A stretch of 59,920 nucleotides of DNA, from the NCBI GenBank assembly GCA_028698615.1, contig JAQVWF010000009.1, positions 8,693 to 68,612 on the forward strand, given 5' to 3'. Source of the stretch: Syntrophorhabdaceae bacterium. Its GTDB lineage: Bacteria; Desulfobacterota; Syntrophorhabdia; Syntrophorhabdales; Syntrophorhabdaceae. A program made the translations under genes and the position numbers. The notes below the pieces were generated by a model. The model saw only the letters and a list, made by a program, of their open reading frames with translations. It did not search any database and was not told where the DNA came from. This document shows positions 9,601-17,529 of this stretch, piece after piece. The stretch's first letter is position 1. Each line of letters starts with the position of its first letter.

Positions 9601-10824
9601 GGCGGGGTCGATGTCGATGGCGGCCTGCGCCTGGGCGGTGATCTCGTTGCGGACGATGTCGGCACCCAGGAAGTCGGCGGTGAGGTAGCGGCCGGATCCG
9701 GTAGTGCCGGCACCCAGTATCTCCACCATGTCGCCGACCTCTTCCCCTATCTCGGCAAGACCGCGCTTGACGGCCTCGAGGGGCCTGCCCTCGGTCATGA
9801 GATATCTCTTGGCGAGAACACTGCGGTCCTCGTCGATGAGGACAAGATTGGTGCTGATGGACCCAACATCGACGCCAAGATACACCTTCGTCCTGCCCGT
9901 GACGGGCTTCATGTCGTAGGCCACGCTCATATTCGCGGCGGAAAGGGTAAGCGGCTCGTGGGTTGCCTCGCTCCTTTTTTCGCTCAGGTAGGCATTGAGC
10001 CTCTCAAGGCCGGCAAAAGGCACCTTGAGCGAAGGATCCTGAAGGACGGCGTAGACTGCCCCCACAGCCCCGAGGGATGTAAAGTTCTCGGGAACGAAAA
10101 ACGTCTCCTCCGTTAATCCGAACACGTCTCTGAGGGCACCCCTCATGCCGGCATTGGCGGCCACACCACCGATGAACGCGACAGGCGTCCCCAGATCCTT
10201 GCCCTTTGCGATATTGCCCTTGAAATTGCGGGCGAGAGCATAGCACAATCCCGCAACGATCTCGTAATCCGGTGTGGCTATCTGCTGAAGATGGATCATG
10301 TCCGATTTTGCGAAGACGGTGCACCGCCCCGCTATCCGGGGAACGTTCTTTGCCTTGAGCGCCACCTCGCTGAATTCCTCTATGCTGAACCTCAACCGCG
10401 ACGCCTGCTGGTCGAGAAAAGACCCCGTGCCGGCGGCACAGAGCGCGTTCATGGAAAAGTCCTTCACGCGCAGGGGACTGCTCTTTCTCCCGGAAGGCTC
10501 GAACACAATGAGTTTTGAATCCTCTCCTCCAATGTCGACAACGCTTCCCGTTGAAGGATAAAGGTGACCCATGGCCCGTGAAATTGCGATGATCTCATTA
10601 ACAAAGGGAGCACCGATGAGAGAGGCGAAGACCTTCGCGCCCGAGCCCGTCGTGGCGATGAACTCCACCTCGCAGGCCCCCGCTATCTCCTCGATGGCCT
10701 CTTTCGCCGCTATGAATGATTTTCCCTTGTGGCGGATATACTGTGACTTGACGATCTTCCCGTTCTCATTGACGATTGCAACGTTCACGCTCACGGAACC
10801 TATATCGATACCAACTCTATACAT
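6679..10824 (-). CDS. Giant 2-hydroxyacyl-CoA dehydratase activase (BadF/BadG/HgdC family, two ASKHA domains)
   Basis: 1381 residues. Members activate radical 2-hydroxyacyl-CoA dehydratases or benzoyl-CoA reductases by ATP-driven electron transfer. Two ASKHA ATPase domains are present: about 2-260 (GIDIGSVSVN; CAAGTGSFLDQQ; GRCTVFAKSD) and about 314-570 (GVDVGSISTN; CAAGTGSFLEEQ; GERCTVFIESD). Each keeps both cysteines that bind the bridging [4Fe-4S] cluster in HgdC. A DUF2229-type region follows (VVVSDMTNKK, ESCFPIKLAHGHV). The C-terminal third resembles the dehydratase B/D-type domain (FVPYMSDHSHTL, GKECYPCILTTGDML, GEGPCRFGQYN). The start is the ATG at 10824, 7 bases after GGGGGA, rather than the upstream TTG. 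No classical dehydratase alpha/beta genes lie beside it, so the partner is unknown; these fused forms may act alone. Confidence 0.93.
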   Translation of the reverse strand: MYRVGIDIGSVSVNVAIVNENGKIVKSQYIRHKGKSFIAAKEAIEEIAGACEVEFIATTGSGAKVFASLIGAPFVNEIIAISRAMGHLYPSTGSVVDIGGEDSKLIVFEPSGRKSSPLRVKDFSMNALCAAGTGSFLDQQASRLRFSIEEFSEVALKAKNVPRIAGRCTVFAKSDMIHLQQIATPDYEIVAGLCYALARNFKGNIAKGKDLGTPVAFIGGVAANAGMRGALRDVFGLTEETFFVPENFTSLGAVGAVYAVLQDPSLKVPFAGLERLNAYLSEKRSEATHEPLTLSAANMSVAYDMKPVTGRTKVYLGVDVGSISTNLVLIDEDRSVLAKRYLMTEGRPLEAVKRGLAEIGEEVGDMVEILGAGTTGSGRYLTADFLGADIVRNEITAQAQAAIDIDPAVDTVFEIGGQDSKYISIDNGVIVDFEMNKACAAGTGSFLEEQAERLDISIKEEFGSLALRSKKPVKMGERCTVFIESDVIHQQQRGADREDIVSGLAYSIVQNYLNKVVVDRRVGKRIFFQGGTAFNKGVVAAFEKVLGMPITVPPHHDVTGAIGVAILAMKEKTWEISGFKGFDLSKRSYAVDTFECKGCENLCEIRKVTVENENALYYGSRCEKYDVVRKGERKEMADLFSMREEILNEICDRKAGKHTMGIPKVLHMHELLPFWKSFLSELDFDVVVSDMTNKKTVRDGVENIIVESCFPIKLAHGHVMNLLQKGIKDIFIPSVISLKKPSKHARNSFACPYAQSLPYTIKGSIDFEGKGARVLTPLIRFGEGNEVVLADLAEHFKPFGKSKRSVKKAFETALLVQDSFYRRLTEMGGAFLYSLREDEKAMVIIGRPYNSADPGANLNIHKKLLNLGVPAIPMDMLPVNDMIEDPVDLEHMYWGYGQRILKAARAVKGNRNLYAIYVTSFGCGPDSFISHFFKRIMGNKPYLSLEIDEHSADAGVVTRLEAFLDSINNARFDEEIVEHKVTPFEMDGRRRKIFVPYMSDHSHTLAAAFRACGVSAEVMKESTEETVLVGRKFTSGKECYPCILTTGDMLRTARSEGFDRAQSAFFMPSGEGPCRFGQYNRFHRMILDEAGFTNVPIYAPNQDHRFYKELDIVGGKFTRLGWRAVVAADLLTKILHETRPYEKTPGETDRAYADALAQVTRCIERGGQDIDVVLKEVLGKFRAIERRQEKRPTIGLVGEIYIRSNKFSNSQLIRAVEDLGGVVWLAPVSEWISYVNYTGKRKSKKRDTLLGVLGFIITQYIQNKDEHLMEDIFVPFIKYGPEPKIKDILEKASPYIHDSFEGEAVLTVGKSVDFAHKGVAGIINAMPFTCMPGTVSSAIMRLIQKNHDLPVINIAYDGQGSTNILTRLEAFMHQVKERVRD

Positions 10825-10881
10825 ATCGTCTTCCCCCAAATGGTCAACACGCTTTTGATTTTATGGGAATGTTGTGATAAG

Positions 10882-10887
10882 TATAAT
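10882..10887 (+). promoter_or_regulatory. Possible -10 element for the acyP-hem operon
   Basis: A perfect TATAAT stands in the divergent gap between the activase gene and acyP. No good -35 lies 16-18 bases upstream; TTGATT at 10855 is 21 bases away. Position and orientation suit the rightward tetrapyrrole operon. Confidence 0.35.
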
Positions 10888-10965
10888 ACAAAAACCCGGT
10901 ACCAACAATAAAATGTGCTACCAGACGTGCGTTGGCGGGGTTTTGGCATACACGGGACCATTGTT

Positions 10966-11241
10966 TTGAAAACACGGGTACATATAATCGTCAGAGGCGT
11001 GGTGCAGGGTGTCTTCTTCCGTTACAGCACACAGCGTGAGGCGCAGGGTCTCGGTCTTACGGGATGGGTCAGGAATCTCCCTGACGGCGGTGTCGAGATC
11101 GTCTGCGAAGGCGAGGAAGAGGCCGTAGAGAAGCTGGTCCAATGGTCGCGGAAAGGCCCCGGGGGCGCTTTTGTAGAACATACCGACGTCTCCCGGGAAG
11201 ATCATACCGGTGGGTTCCTTACCTTTGAAATCAGATACTGA
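10966..11241 (+). CDS. acyP: Acylphosphatase
   Basis: Small enzyme hydrolysing acyl phosphates. It has the full signature: VRGVVQGVFFRY with the catalytic Arg in the phosphate-binding loop, and GWVRNLPDGGVEI with the catalytic Asn. The family is about 90 residues, and a TTG start at 10966 gives 91. A GTG at 10915 would add 17 residues with no similarity to the family, so TTG is preferred although its ribosome site is poor. It is the first gene of the operon and overlaps the siroheme gene; its functional link to tetrapyrroles is unclear. Confidence 0.9.
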   Translation: MKTRVHIIVRGVVQGVFFRYSTQREAQGLGLTGWVRNLPDGGVEIVCEGEEEAVEKLVQWSRKGPGGAFVEHTDVSREDHTGGFLTFEIRY

Positions 11242-11869
11242 CCGACATCATTACTATCCCCTCTTTCTGGACGTGAAGGGAAAGGAATGCCTGATCGCAG
11301 GCGGCGGGAGTGTCGCCGAGCGAAAAGCGCTCATGCTCCTTAAGTTCAATGCTTCGGTAACCGTCGTCAGCCCCAGGGTCACGAAAAAACTGGCACATCT
11401 TGCCGATACGGGGGTAATACGGGTTCACACGCGCAAATACCGCCGGGGAGATCTCGACAAAGCGGCGGTCGTATTTGCCTGCACCAATGACAGGGAGACG
11501 AACGCAGCCGTGCGCGAGGATGCCGCGCTGAGGGGCGTCCTTGTCAATGTCGTTGATAAGCCCGAAGAATGCGATTTCATTGTTCCTTCCATCATCAGGA
11601 AGGGGGACGTCACCATAGCCATATCCACGTCGGGAGTCCTCCCCATGGCATCGAAAAAGATACGGCAGGCCATTGAAAAGACGGTGACCAAAGACTATGT
11701 TGCCTACACCCGTATCATCGGCGCCCTGAGACGGCACCTCATCGATACCATTCCCGACCCCCGCAGGCGCAGGGCCATTATGAAGGATATCGGCGCCATG
11801 GACATCAGGGACGTCGTCAAAAGGGGTCTCAAGGGTATGAAGAAGGTCCTCGGCGAAGGCATAGCATGA
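11210..11869 (+). CDS. Precorrin-2 dehydrogenase / sirohydrochlorin ferrochelatase (Met8/CysG N-terminal type)
   Basis: 219 residues. Oxidises precorrin-2 to sirohydrochlorin with NAD and may insert iron to give siroheme. A Rossmann domain begins YYPLFLDVKGKECLIAGGGS (GxGxxA-type loop followed by AERKA). FACTNDRETNAAV and NVVDKPEECDFIVPSII, typical of the family, follow, then a helical dimerisation/chelatase region from about 125. A GTG at 11210 and a TTG at 11225 are both possible starts; the family usually begins close to YYPLFL, so the later one may be right. Overlaps acyP upstream and ccsA downstream (ATGA). Confidence 0.93.
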   Translation: MGSLPLKSDTDRHHYYPLFLDVKGKECLIAGGGSVAERKALMLLKFNASVTVVSPRVTKKLAHLADTGVIRVHTRKYRRGDLDKAAVVFACTNDRETNAAVREDAALRGVLVNVVDKPEECDFIVPSIIRKGDVTIAISTSGVLPMASKKIRQAIEKTVTKDYVAYTRIIGALRRHLIDTIPDPRRRRAIMKDIGAMDIRDVVKRGLKGMKKVLGEGIA

Positions 11870-12681
11870 ACATCCACCTCTATCACGTGGCCCTCGGTTT
11901 CTATCTTGCTTCGACCTTCGTCTATGCCGTGAGCCTCGCTTCGAACAAACCTCGCTTCGAGAAGCCGGGGTATTATCTTCTCGTCGTCGCTTTCGTGGTC
12001 CACTTCGCTTCTGCTGTGGCGCGTTATTTCGAGGCCGGCTACACCCCTATCACGAACGTCTACGAGTCCCTTTCCTTTCTGGCCCTGTGCGTCGCCGGTT
12101 TTTTCATCTATATCAGGAGGGTCTATCATGTCCACATGATAGGGAGCATCATCACCCCCCTCGTTTCCCTCATCGTTATCATGTCGCTGAACTTTCCCAG
12201 CGAGATACGGCCCCTCATTCCGGCTTTGCAGAGCGCATGGCTTCCCGTCCATACCGTTCTTTCCTTCCTGGGGAATGGCATCTTTGTCTTCGGCTTTTTC
12301 ATCTCCCTTCTCTATCTCATCATCGAAAAGGAGATCAAGAAAAAGAGAGCCTTCCTCTTTTCGGAAAAATTCCCCTCCCTTGCTACCCTCGACCGCATCA
12401 ACTACCGGTGCATGTCCCTCGGCTTCCCCTTTCTCACGGCGGGGATAATAACAGGTTCCATCTGGGCAGGTTTCGCATGGGGTTCTTACTGGAGGTGGGA
12501 CCCGAAGGAAACATGGTCGCTCATCACATGGATCGTCTACGCGATCCTCTTTCATAACAGGCTCGCCCTTGGATGGCGGGGAAGGAAGACGGCTTATATG
12601 ATGATACTCGGCGTCTTTCTCGTTCTTTTCACCTTCCTCGGGGTCAATTTCCTCCTCAAGGGCATGCATACGTATATGTGA
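11866..12681 (+). CDS. ccsA: Cytochrome c assembly / HemX-like membrane protein (CcsA family)
   Basis: 271-residue membrane protein with about eight helices and the Trp-rich heme-handling motif WAGFAWGSYWRWDPKETWSL near residue 200. Conserved His residues stand in the flanking helices. CcsA/CcsB-family proteins move or ligate heme for cytochrome c maturation; a close branch, HemX, lies next to hemA and affects GluTR level. Gene order (directly before hemA) favours the HemX role, but sequence alone does not separate them. ATGA overlap with the preceding gene; two bases to hemA. Confidence 0.88.
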   Translation: MNIHLYHVALGFYLASTFVYAVSLASNKPRFEKPGYYLLVVAFVVHFASAVARYFEAGYTPITNVYESLSFLALCVAGFFIYIRRVYHVHMIGSIITPLVSLIVIMSLNFPSEIRPLIPALQSAWLPVHTVLSFLGNGIFVFGFFISLLYLIIEKEIKKKRAFLFSEKFPSLATLDRINYRCMSLGFPFLTAGIITGSIWAGFAWGSYWRWDPKETWSLITWIVYAILFHNRLALGWRGRKTAYMMILGVFLVLFTFLGVNFLLKGMHTYM

Positions 12682-12683
12682 TC

Positions 12684-13982
12684 ATGAAAAAACAGGCTAT
12701 CGGCATACTCGGACTCAACCACAATACGGCCCCCCTGGAGATACGGGAAAGGCTCTACATCAAGGAAGAGTCGATACCCGACCTGTTGAAGAGGATCCGG
12801 GAAAAGGGCGTGGCGGAATCGGTCATCATTTCCACCTGCAACAGGACCGAGATCTACTTTTCCGGCGAGGATAAGGACCAGATGATGCACAAGGTCCGCC
12901 GTGTGCTTTCCGAGGTCTTCACCGCGCCCGATGAATGGTTCAACCGTTACATGTACAGCTTTTCCGACGAAGAGGCCTTCCGTCACCTCTTCCTCGTCGC
13001 CTCGGGCCTCGATTCCATGGTTATGGGCGAACCGGAGATACTCGGCCAGGTAAAGGACGCATACCGCCTTGCCGCTTCCGTAAAGTCGACGGGCTTCTTT
13101 CTCAACAAGACATTTCACAAGACCTTCAACGTCGCCAAACGGATAAGGACGGAAACACGGATAGGGTACAATCCCCTGTCCATAAGCTCCATGGCGGTGG
13201 AGCTTGCCAGGCACATATTCGGCAGCCTCGAGGAAAAGAAGATACTCGTCATCGGAGCGGGCGAGATGTGCGAGATAGCCCTGAAATATTTCCAGAAAGG
13301 AGGGCTTTCCGATATCCTCATTACCAACAGGACCTACCAGAAGGCCCGAAAGCTGGCCGACGAGATCATCGGCGAGGCACGACCCTTCGAGAAACTCTTT
13401 GACCTCCTTGCCGAGGTCGACATGGTCCTCGCCTCGACGGGGTCGGAAAAACCCCTCATCGACCCGGCCAGCGTGCAGGCGGTGATGAAGAAACGCAGGA
13501 ACAGGCCCATATTCTTCATCGATATCGCCGTCCCCCGGGACATCGACCCCGCCGTGAACGACATGGACAACGTCTATCTCTACGACATAGACGACCTCAA
13601 GGAGCTTTCCCAGAAGCACCTTTCCAGCAGGGTCAAGGAGTCCGAAAAAGCACAGGTCATCATAGATGACGAGGCGGCGCGGTTCTCCAACTGGCTCAGG
13701 AAGGTCGACGTGAATCCCCTCATCGGTCACATAATGAACCGGGCCGAAGAGATCAGGATAAAGGAAATGAAAAGGACCCTTGGCAAGATGGGAGCGAGCG
13801 ACGACGAGACGGTGAATAACATCGACGGCATGACGAGGGCGATCATGAACAAGCTCGTCCACCCCTACCTGGCGCTGCTCAAGGAGAACGGGGACCCCGC
13901 CGTTTTTGACACCCTGAAAAAGCTGTTTCAATTCGAGGAAAACGATGAAAATGACATGGACAGTGGGGACGAGGGGCTCTAA
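12684..13982 (+). CDS. hemA: Glutamyl-tRNA reductase
   Basis: First committed enzyme of C5-route tetrapyrrole synthesis; reduces glutamyl-tRNA(Glu) to glutamate-1-semialdehyde with NADPH. 432 residues. Signature pieces are GLNHNTAPLEIRE, the catalytic-Cys segment ISTCNRTEIYF (Cys52), SGLDSMVMGEPEILGQVK, and the NADPH domain with VIGAGEMCEIALKYF. The C-terminal helical dimerisation domain ends KLVHPYLALLKE. The start chosen is the ATG at 12684 because GILGLNHNTAP normally lies within ten residues of the N-terminus; upstream in-frame codons lie inside ccsA. The 3' end overlaps hemC by 38 bases. Confidence 0.97.
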   Translation: MKKQAIGILGLNHNTAPLEIRERLYIKEESIPDLLKRIREKGVAESVIISTCNRTEIYFSGEDKDQMMHKVRRVLSEVFTAPDEWFNRYMYSFSDEEAFRHLFLVASGLDSMVMGEPEILGQVKDAYRLAASVKSTGFFLNKTFHKTFNVAKRIRTETRIGYNPLSISSMAVELARHIFGSLEEKKILVIGAGEMCEIALKYFQKGGLSDILITNRTYQKARKLADEIIGEARPFEKLFDLLAEVDMVLASTGSEKPLIDPASVQAVMKKRRNRPIFFIDIAVPRDIDPAVNDMDNVYLYDIDDLKELSQKHLSSRVKESEKAQVIIDDEAARFSNWLRKVDVNPLIGHIMNRAEEIRIKEMKRTLGKMGASDDETVNNIDGMTRAIMNKLVHPYLALLKENGDPAVFDTLKKLFQFEENDENDMDSGDEGL

Positions 13983-14853
13983 GCTGGCCCTCAGGCAGAC
14001 ACAGATGGTGATAGATGCCATGAGGGACGCGAACCCCGGCCATCAATTCGCGATAAGGACCATCAAAACAACGGGCGATACCGTATGGGACAAACCCCTT
14101 GCACAGATCGGGGGGAAAGGCCTCTTCGTCAAAGAGATCGAGGAAGAGCTTGTCTGCGGCGGCATCGACATCGCCGTCCACAGCATGAAAGACCTTCCCG
14201 CCGAGCTTGCCGAGGGCCTGGTCATCGGTGCCGTCATGGTCCGCGAGGATCCAAGGGACGCCTTTGTCTCGACACGGTATAAGAGCATAAGCGACCTTCA
14301 AAGCGGCTGCCGCGTGGGGACGGGAAGCCTCCGCAGAAGGGCCCAGCTTCAGAGATACCGTGGGGGGATAGACGTGATCCCCCTGAGGGGAAATGTGGAC
14401 ACCCGTATCAGGAAGATGGCCACAGAAAACCTCGACGGCATCATCCTGGCCGTTGCCGGCATGAGACGGCTGGGCCTTGAGACAGCGATCACCCAGATCA
14501 TCCCGGCGGACATCATGGTCCCCACCGCGGGCCAGGGTGCGATAGGGATCGAGATCCGGGGAGGCGGCGAAGCGGCAGGACTCGTCAAGACGGTCAACCA
14601 CGAAAGAACATCCCGGGAAGTTGCCATCGAAAGGGCCATCCAGGCGTCAGTGGAGGGGGGATGCAACGTTCCCCTTGGAATCCATGCGCGTATCGAAGAG
14701 GACCGCATCGACCTCTCCCTTTCACTGGGAAACGAAGGCGGCGCCATTCTCGTTCATCAAAAGCTCTCGGGGAAAGTCGGCTCGGAGGAGATGCTGGTAA
14801 CCACCGCCTCAAGTATCCTGCTGAAACACATGGCCACAGGTTATGGATCATAG
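13945..14853 (+). CDS. hemC: Hydroxymethylbilane synthase (porphobilinogen deaminase)
   Basis: Joins four porphobilinogen molecules to hydroxymethylbilane. 302 residues. Motifs: VGTRGSKLALRQTQ, HSMKDLP, GSLRRRAQL, LRGNVDTRIRK and GQGAIGIE. The dipyrromethane cofactor Cys lies in EGGCNVPLGIHA. GAGGA sits about six bases before the ATG, which is inside the end of hemA. It ends the acyP-siroheme-ccsA-hemA-hemC run; no hemD or hemB follows in this window, and a hairpin terminator lies downstream. Confidence 0.97.
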   Translation: MKMTWTVGTRGSKLALRQTQMVIDAMRDANPGHQFAIRTIKTTGDTVWDKPLAQIGGKGLFVKEIEEELVCGGIDIAVHSMKDLPAELAEGLVIGAVMVREDPRDAFVSTRYKSISDLQSGCRVGTGSLRRRAQLQRYRGGIDVIPLRGNVDTRIRKMATENLDGIILAVAGMRRLGLETAITQIIPADIMVPTAGQGAIGIEIRGGGEAAGLVKTVNHERTSREVAIERAIQASVEGGCNVPLGIHARIEEDRIDLSLSLGNEGGAILVHQKLSGKVGSEEMLVTTASSILLKHMATGYGS

Positions 14854-14950
14854 GCCACTGCTGTCCAAAATAATCCATTAGAAGAGGGGTCTGTCTGTCC
14901 GCTCCCGTATAGTTTATTTTCGACAGGTATGGGTGATGAACAAAATATAA

Positions 14951-14977
14951 ATGCCTCCGACAGATGTGCGGAGGCAT
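14951..14977. terminator. Shared hairpin terminator between hemC and the HU gene
   Basis: A perfect nine-base stem, ATGCCTCCG / CGGAGGCAT, with a nine-base loop. On the minus strand it is followed by TTTATATTTTG, so it fits best as the terminator of the leftward HU gene. On the plus strand the tail is only TTATAAAAC, so it may be a weaker stop for the hem operon. Confidence 0.75.
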
Positions 14978-15002
14978 TTATAAAACATTAGCCGGGATCT
15001 GA

Positions 15003-15272
15003 TTAGATTGCGTCCTTAAGAGCTTTTCCTGCTGTGAATTTCGGGACTTTCCGTGAAGGGATCTTGATCTCTTTGCCGGTTCTGGGGTTTCTTCCCTTGC
15101 GGGCCTTTCTCTTGGAAACGGAAAAAGTGCCAAAACCAACAAGCGTTACACGTTCATCTTTCTTCAGAGCTGCTTTCACTCCATCAAGAAAAGCTTCCAA
15201 GGCCTTGCCGGCAGCGGCTTTGGATATCTTTGACCCTGCTGCCATCTTAGTAATCAATTCTGCCTTTGTCAT
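15003..15272 (-). CDS. hup: HU-family DNA-binding protein
   Basis: 89-residue nucleoid protein of the HU/IHF family. [11 protein letters not shown] starts the helical body, [20 protein letters not shown] is the classic beta-arm signature, and the tail is [14 protein letters not shown] dimers bend and compact DNA without strict sequence preference. GGAGGGG stands seven bases before the ATG. A monocistronic gene, with its own sigma-70-like promoter upstream and a hairpin terminator downstream. Confidence 0.96.
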   Translation of the reverse strand: MTKAELITKMAAGSKISKAAAGKALEAFLDGVKAALKKDERVTLVGFGTFSVSKRKARKGRNPRTGKEIKIPSRKVPKFTAGKALKDAI

Positions 15273-15334
15273 ACATACCCCTCCTTTAGACTATTATTTG
15301 ACGCTGGTTCCCGAAGCGACCACCGTATAGATAG

Positions 15335-15364
15335 TTTATACTCCTGTATCTACAAAATATGCAA
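15335..15364 (-). promoter_or_regulatory. Sigma-70-like promoter of the HU gene
   Basis: On the minus strand TTGCAT (15364-15359) and TATAAA (15340-15335) are separated by 18 bases, about 65 bases before the HU start codon. The surrounding DNA is AT-rich. Confidence 0.65.
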
Positions 15365-15426
15365 GATTTTTTTTGGGGATTTGTGAAAAACCCTTCACAT
15401 TCTGCTTTTCGGCGTAAGTCCCCTAT

Positions 15427-15783
15427 TTACGCCCTTCCATAGTCATCTTCCATCCGTTCGATGTCGTCTTCTCCAAAATAGTCTCCGATCTGTACCTCGA
15501 TGAAGACAAAATCCTCAAAGCCGATATTATTCACACGGTGCAGAAAAGTGCGGGGGATATCAACGGAACCCTTCCTGCCGAGGGGAATTTCCTTGCGGTC
15601 TACGGTCACAATGGCGCTCCCGGCGATGACGAACCAGTGTTCGTCCCTGTGCCTGTGCCTTTGCAGGCTCAGACGGCAACCCGGGTACACGACTATCCTC
15701 TTTGCCTTGCAATCAGGCAGATCGGCCAAGATCTCAAAATAGCCCCAGGGCCGGTCGTCTCTCTCAATTGTTCTCTCTGTCAT
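15427..15783 (-). CDS. Cupin protein, phosphomannose isomerase type II-like
   Basis: 118-residue single-domain cupin. It carries RPWGYFEILAD, the metal-binding first motif CRLSLQRHRHRDEHWFVIAG (His cluster plus Glu), and the second motif IPRTFLHRVNN. This matches the C-terminal cupin domain of bifunctional mannose-1-phosphate guanylyltransferase/phosphomannose isomerase, here standing alone. It may isomerise or bind a sugar phosphate for GDP-sugar supply; the guanylyltransferase half is absent. I chose the ATG at 15783 because RPWG usually lies near the N-terminus; ATGs at 15810 and 15801 are also in frame. Confidence 0.85.
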   Translation of the reverse strand: MTERTIERDDRPWGYFEILADLPDCKAKRIVVYPGCRLSLQRHRHRDEHWFVIAGSAIVTVDRKEIPLGRKGSVDIPRTFLHRVNNIGFEDFVFIEVQIGDYFGEDDIERMEDDYGRA

Positions 15784-15816
15784 ATACCTGGAGTCCTCCA
15801 TTCCACTCATCTGCCC

Positions 15817-15843
15817 GTCATTCCTGCTTTAGGCCGGGATCAG
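15817..15843 (+). repeat. REP-like repeat, copy 2 (diverged)
   Basis: GTCATTCCTG..., then GGCCGGGATCAG; same outer ends as the copy at 3584 but with a disrupted centre. It faces copy 3 in opposite orientation about 90 bases away. Confidence 0.5.
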
Positions 15844-15930
15844 GAGACCCGACAGGATATCAAACCCTTGGCTTCATACAGCACGACGTATGCCAAACCA
15901 ACCCCGGTTTCTTTCTCTCCCCAAGCTTTT

Positions 15931-15957
15931 CTGGATTCCGGCCTTCGCCGGAATGAC
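15931..15957 (-). repeat. REP-like repeat, copy 3
   Basis: CTGGATTCCGGC-CTTC-GCCGGAATGAC, the reverse-strand form of the element, with an eight-base perfect stem. With copy 2 it makes a head-to-head pair in the gap between the cupin gene and motB; nothing else is recognisable in that 217-base gap. Confidence 0.75.
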
Positions 15958-16027
15958 GGATACCGGGACGGCAAGAGTCTTCCTATCGTATGGCTACAAT
16001 ATCACACATGAATTGCCGAGACAATGG

Positions 16028-16759
16028 TTAGGGAGATTTTTTTTGATCATCCGACAGGGATCTCAAGACAACGATCTCTATCCTGCGGTTTCGGGAACGG
16101 TTCTCGTCGGTGTCGTTGGGGGCGACGGGATGGTATTCGGCGTAGCCTACCGCCGATATCCTCGGCGGTGAGACATCATGTTTTTCAATGAGGTAGCGCA
16201 CGACCTCCGTCGCGCGCCTTACCGAAAGCTCCCAGTTGGACTTGAACTCGGGGGTCGCGATGGGAATATCGTCGGTGTGGCCCTCGACGCGCAGGGGATT
16301 GTCTATTGACTTTATGACAGTCGCTATCGTGTCCAGCGTCCGTTTGGCACCCGGCTTGAGATCGGCCTTGCCGAGGTCGAAGAAAGCCTCGTCGAGGACC
16401 CTGATCACGATGCCCCGCTCGTCGGTGATAACAGATACCTTTTTCTCAAGGGAGTCCGTGCCTGCGAGTTTTTTTATCTCCTCTTCGAGCCTGGCTTTCA
16501 CGTCCTCTGCGGAACCGGGGGTTTTCAGGGAGACATCGAAGGGAACGTTTCCCGCCGCGTTCCCCTCGGTTACAATACCCGACCCGCCGGTGAAGATCGT
16601 CTTCAGATGCCCTGTCACTTCCCTGTATTTCTGCGAATCATGCTTTGAGAACGTGTACATCATGATAAAGAAAGCAAGGAGCAGCGTGATGAGGTCGGCA
16701 TACGTGATGAGCCAGCGTTCGAGATTCTCGGGCTCCTCCCGTTTCTTCCTCCGTCTCAT
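16028..16759 (-). CDS. motB: Flagellar motor stator protein MotB
   Basis: 243 residues. The N-terminal membrane segment LITYADLITLLLAFFIMMY contains the proton-carrying Asp. A plug/linker region follows, then a C-terminal OmpA-like peptidoglycan-binding domain (about 125-235; VEGHTDDIPI, NWELSVRRATEVVRYL, NRSRNRRIEIVV). It anchors the MotA4B2-type stator to the wall. Its start overlaps the motA stop (ATGA). It is the last gene of the leftward sigma-28-type motility operon. Confidence 0.95.
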   Translation of the reverse strand: MRRRKKREEPENLERWLITYADLITLLLAFFIMMYTFSKHDSQKYREVTGHLKTIFTGGSGIVTEGNAAGNVPFDVSLKTPGSAEDVKARLEEEIKKLAGTDSLEKKVSVITDERGIVIRVLDEAFFDLGKADLKPGAKRTLDTIATVIKSIDNPLRVEGHTDDIPIATPEFKSNWELSVRRATEVVRYLIEKHDVSPPRISAVGYAEYHPVAPNDTDENRSRNRRIEIVVLRSLSDDQKKSP

Positions 16760-17523
16760 CGCAACGCCTCCGTGCGCTTGTCGGGAAGCAGAAAGGAAAC
16801 GAGCTTCATCCGAATCACCCGCGGGTTGTCACCCATGGCGAGCGATATGGCGCCCTCCGTTATGATCTCAAGATAGAGGGCCTCATCCTGGTGCTTGTGT
16901 TTGAGCTTGTCCGACAGAGGCAGGTAGATAAGGTTTGCCATGGCGACGCCCCAGAGGGTCGCGATGAATGCGCTTGCGATGGCCGAGGCCATATTCGAGC
17001 TGTTTTCCATATTCCCCAGCGCATGGATAAGCCCCAGCACCGTTCCCATAATGCCCAGCGTCGGGGAAAACCCCCCGAGCTTCAGGAAGAAATTCGCCCC
17101 CGCCTTGTGACGCTCCTCTATATAGGCCATCTCAATTTCCAGGATCTCCCGTATCTTGTTCGTCTCGAAACCGTCGATGGCCAACTGTATCGCCTTTCTC
17201 AGAAAGGGCTCCTCGATGGCGTCGAGGTCCTTCTCAAGACTCAACAGTCCGTTCTTCCGGGCCTTCTGGGAAAGGTCGAAGAGCAGCTCGATGAGCGCAG
17301 GGGAGTCCATCTTCTTTTCGAAGAAGGCCACCTTCATGAGGTTGGGGAGATTGGCGAGCTGTTTAACGGAGGTGGTTACCGTTGCCGCGCCGAAGGTGCC
17401 GAATATGACAAGTATCATGGCCGGGAGCTGGATCAGCGCGGAGAGATGTCCCCCCTCCATGATGAAGGCGATAAGAACGGAGCCGATTCCGACCACAAGG
17501 CCGAGTATGGTTGCAATATCCAT
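16756..17523 (-). CDS. motA: Flagellar motor stator protein MotA
   Basis: 255-residue inner-membrane stator subunit that conducts ions with MotB and pushes on FliG. Four membrane segments are visible: MDIATILGLVVGIGSVLIAF, a second near 30-50 (LPAMILVIFGTFGA), and two near 145-205 (FSPTLGIMGTVLGLIHAL, ASAFIATLWGVAMANLIYLP). A large cytoplasmic loop with charged residues (about 60-140) lies between. Six bases separate it from the PilZ gene upstream, consistent with c-di-GMP control of the motor. Confidence 0.95.
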   Translation of the reverse strand: MDIATILGLVVGIGSVLIAFIMEGGHLSALIQLPAMILVIFGTFGAATVTTSVKQLANLPNLMKVAFFEKKMDSPALIELLFDLSQKARKNGLLSLEKDLDAIEEPFLRKAIQLAIDGFETNKIREILEIEMAYIEERHKAGANFFLKLGGFSPTLGIMGTVLGLIHALGNMENSSNMASAIASAFIATLWGVAMANLIYLPLSDKLKHKHQDEALYLEIITEGAISLAMGDNPRVIRMKLVSFLLPDKRTEALR

Positions 17524-17529
17524 AGCTCA

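Noticed and set aside
12594-14021. 475-codon antisense frame across hemA
   Set aside because: Shadow of hemA/hemC, whose families are certain.
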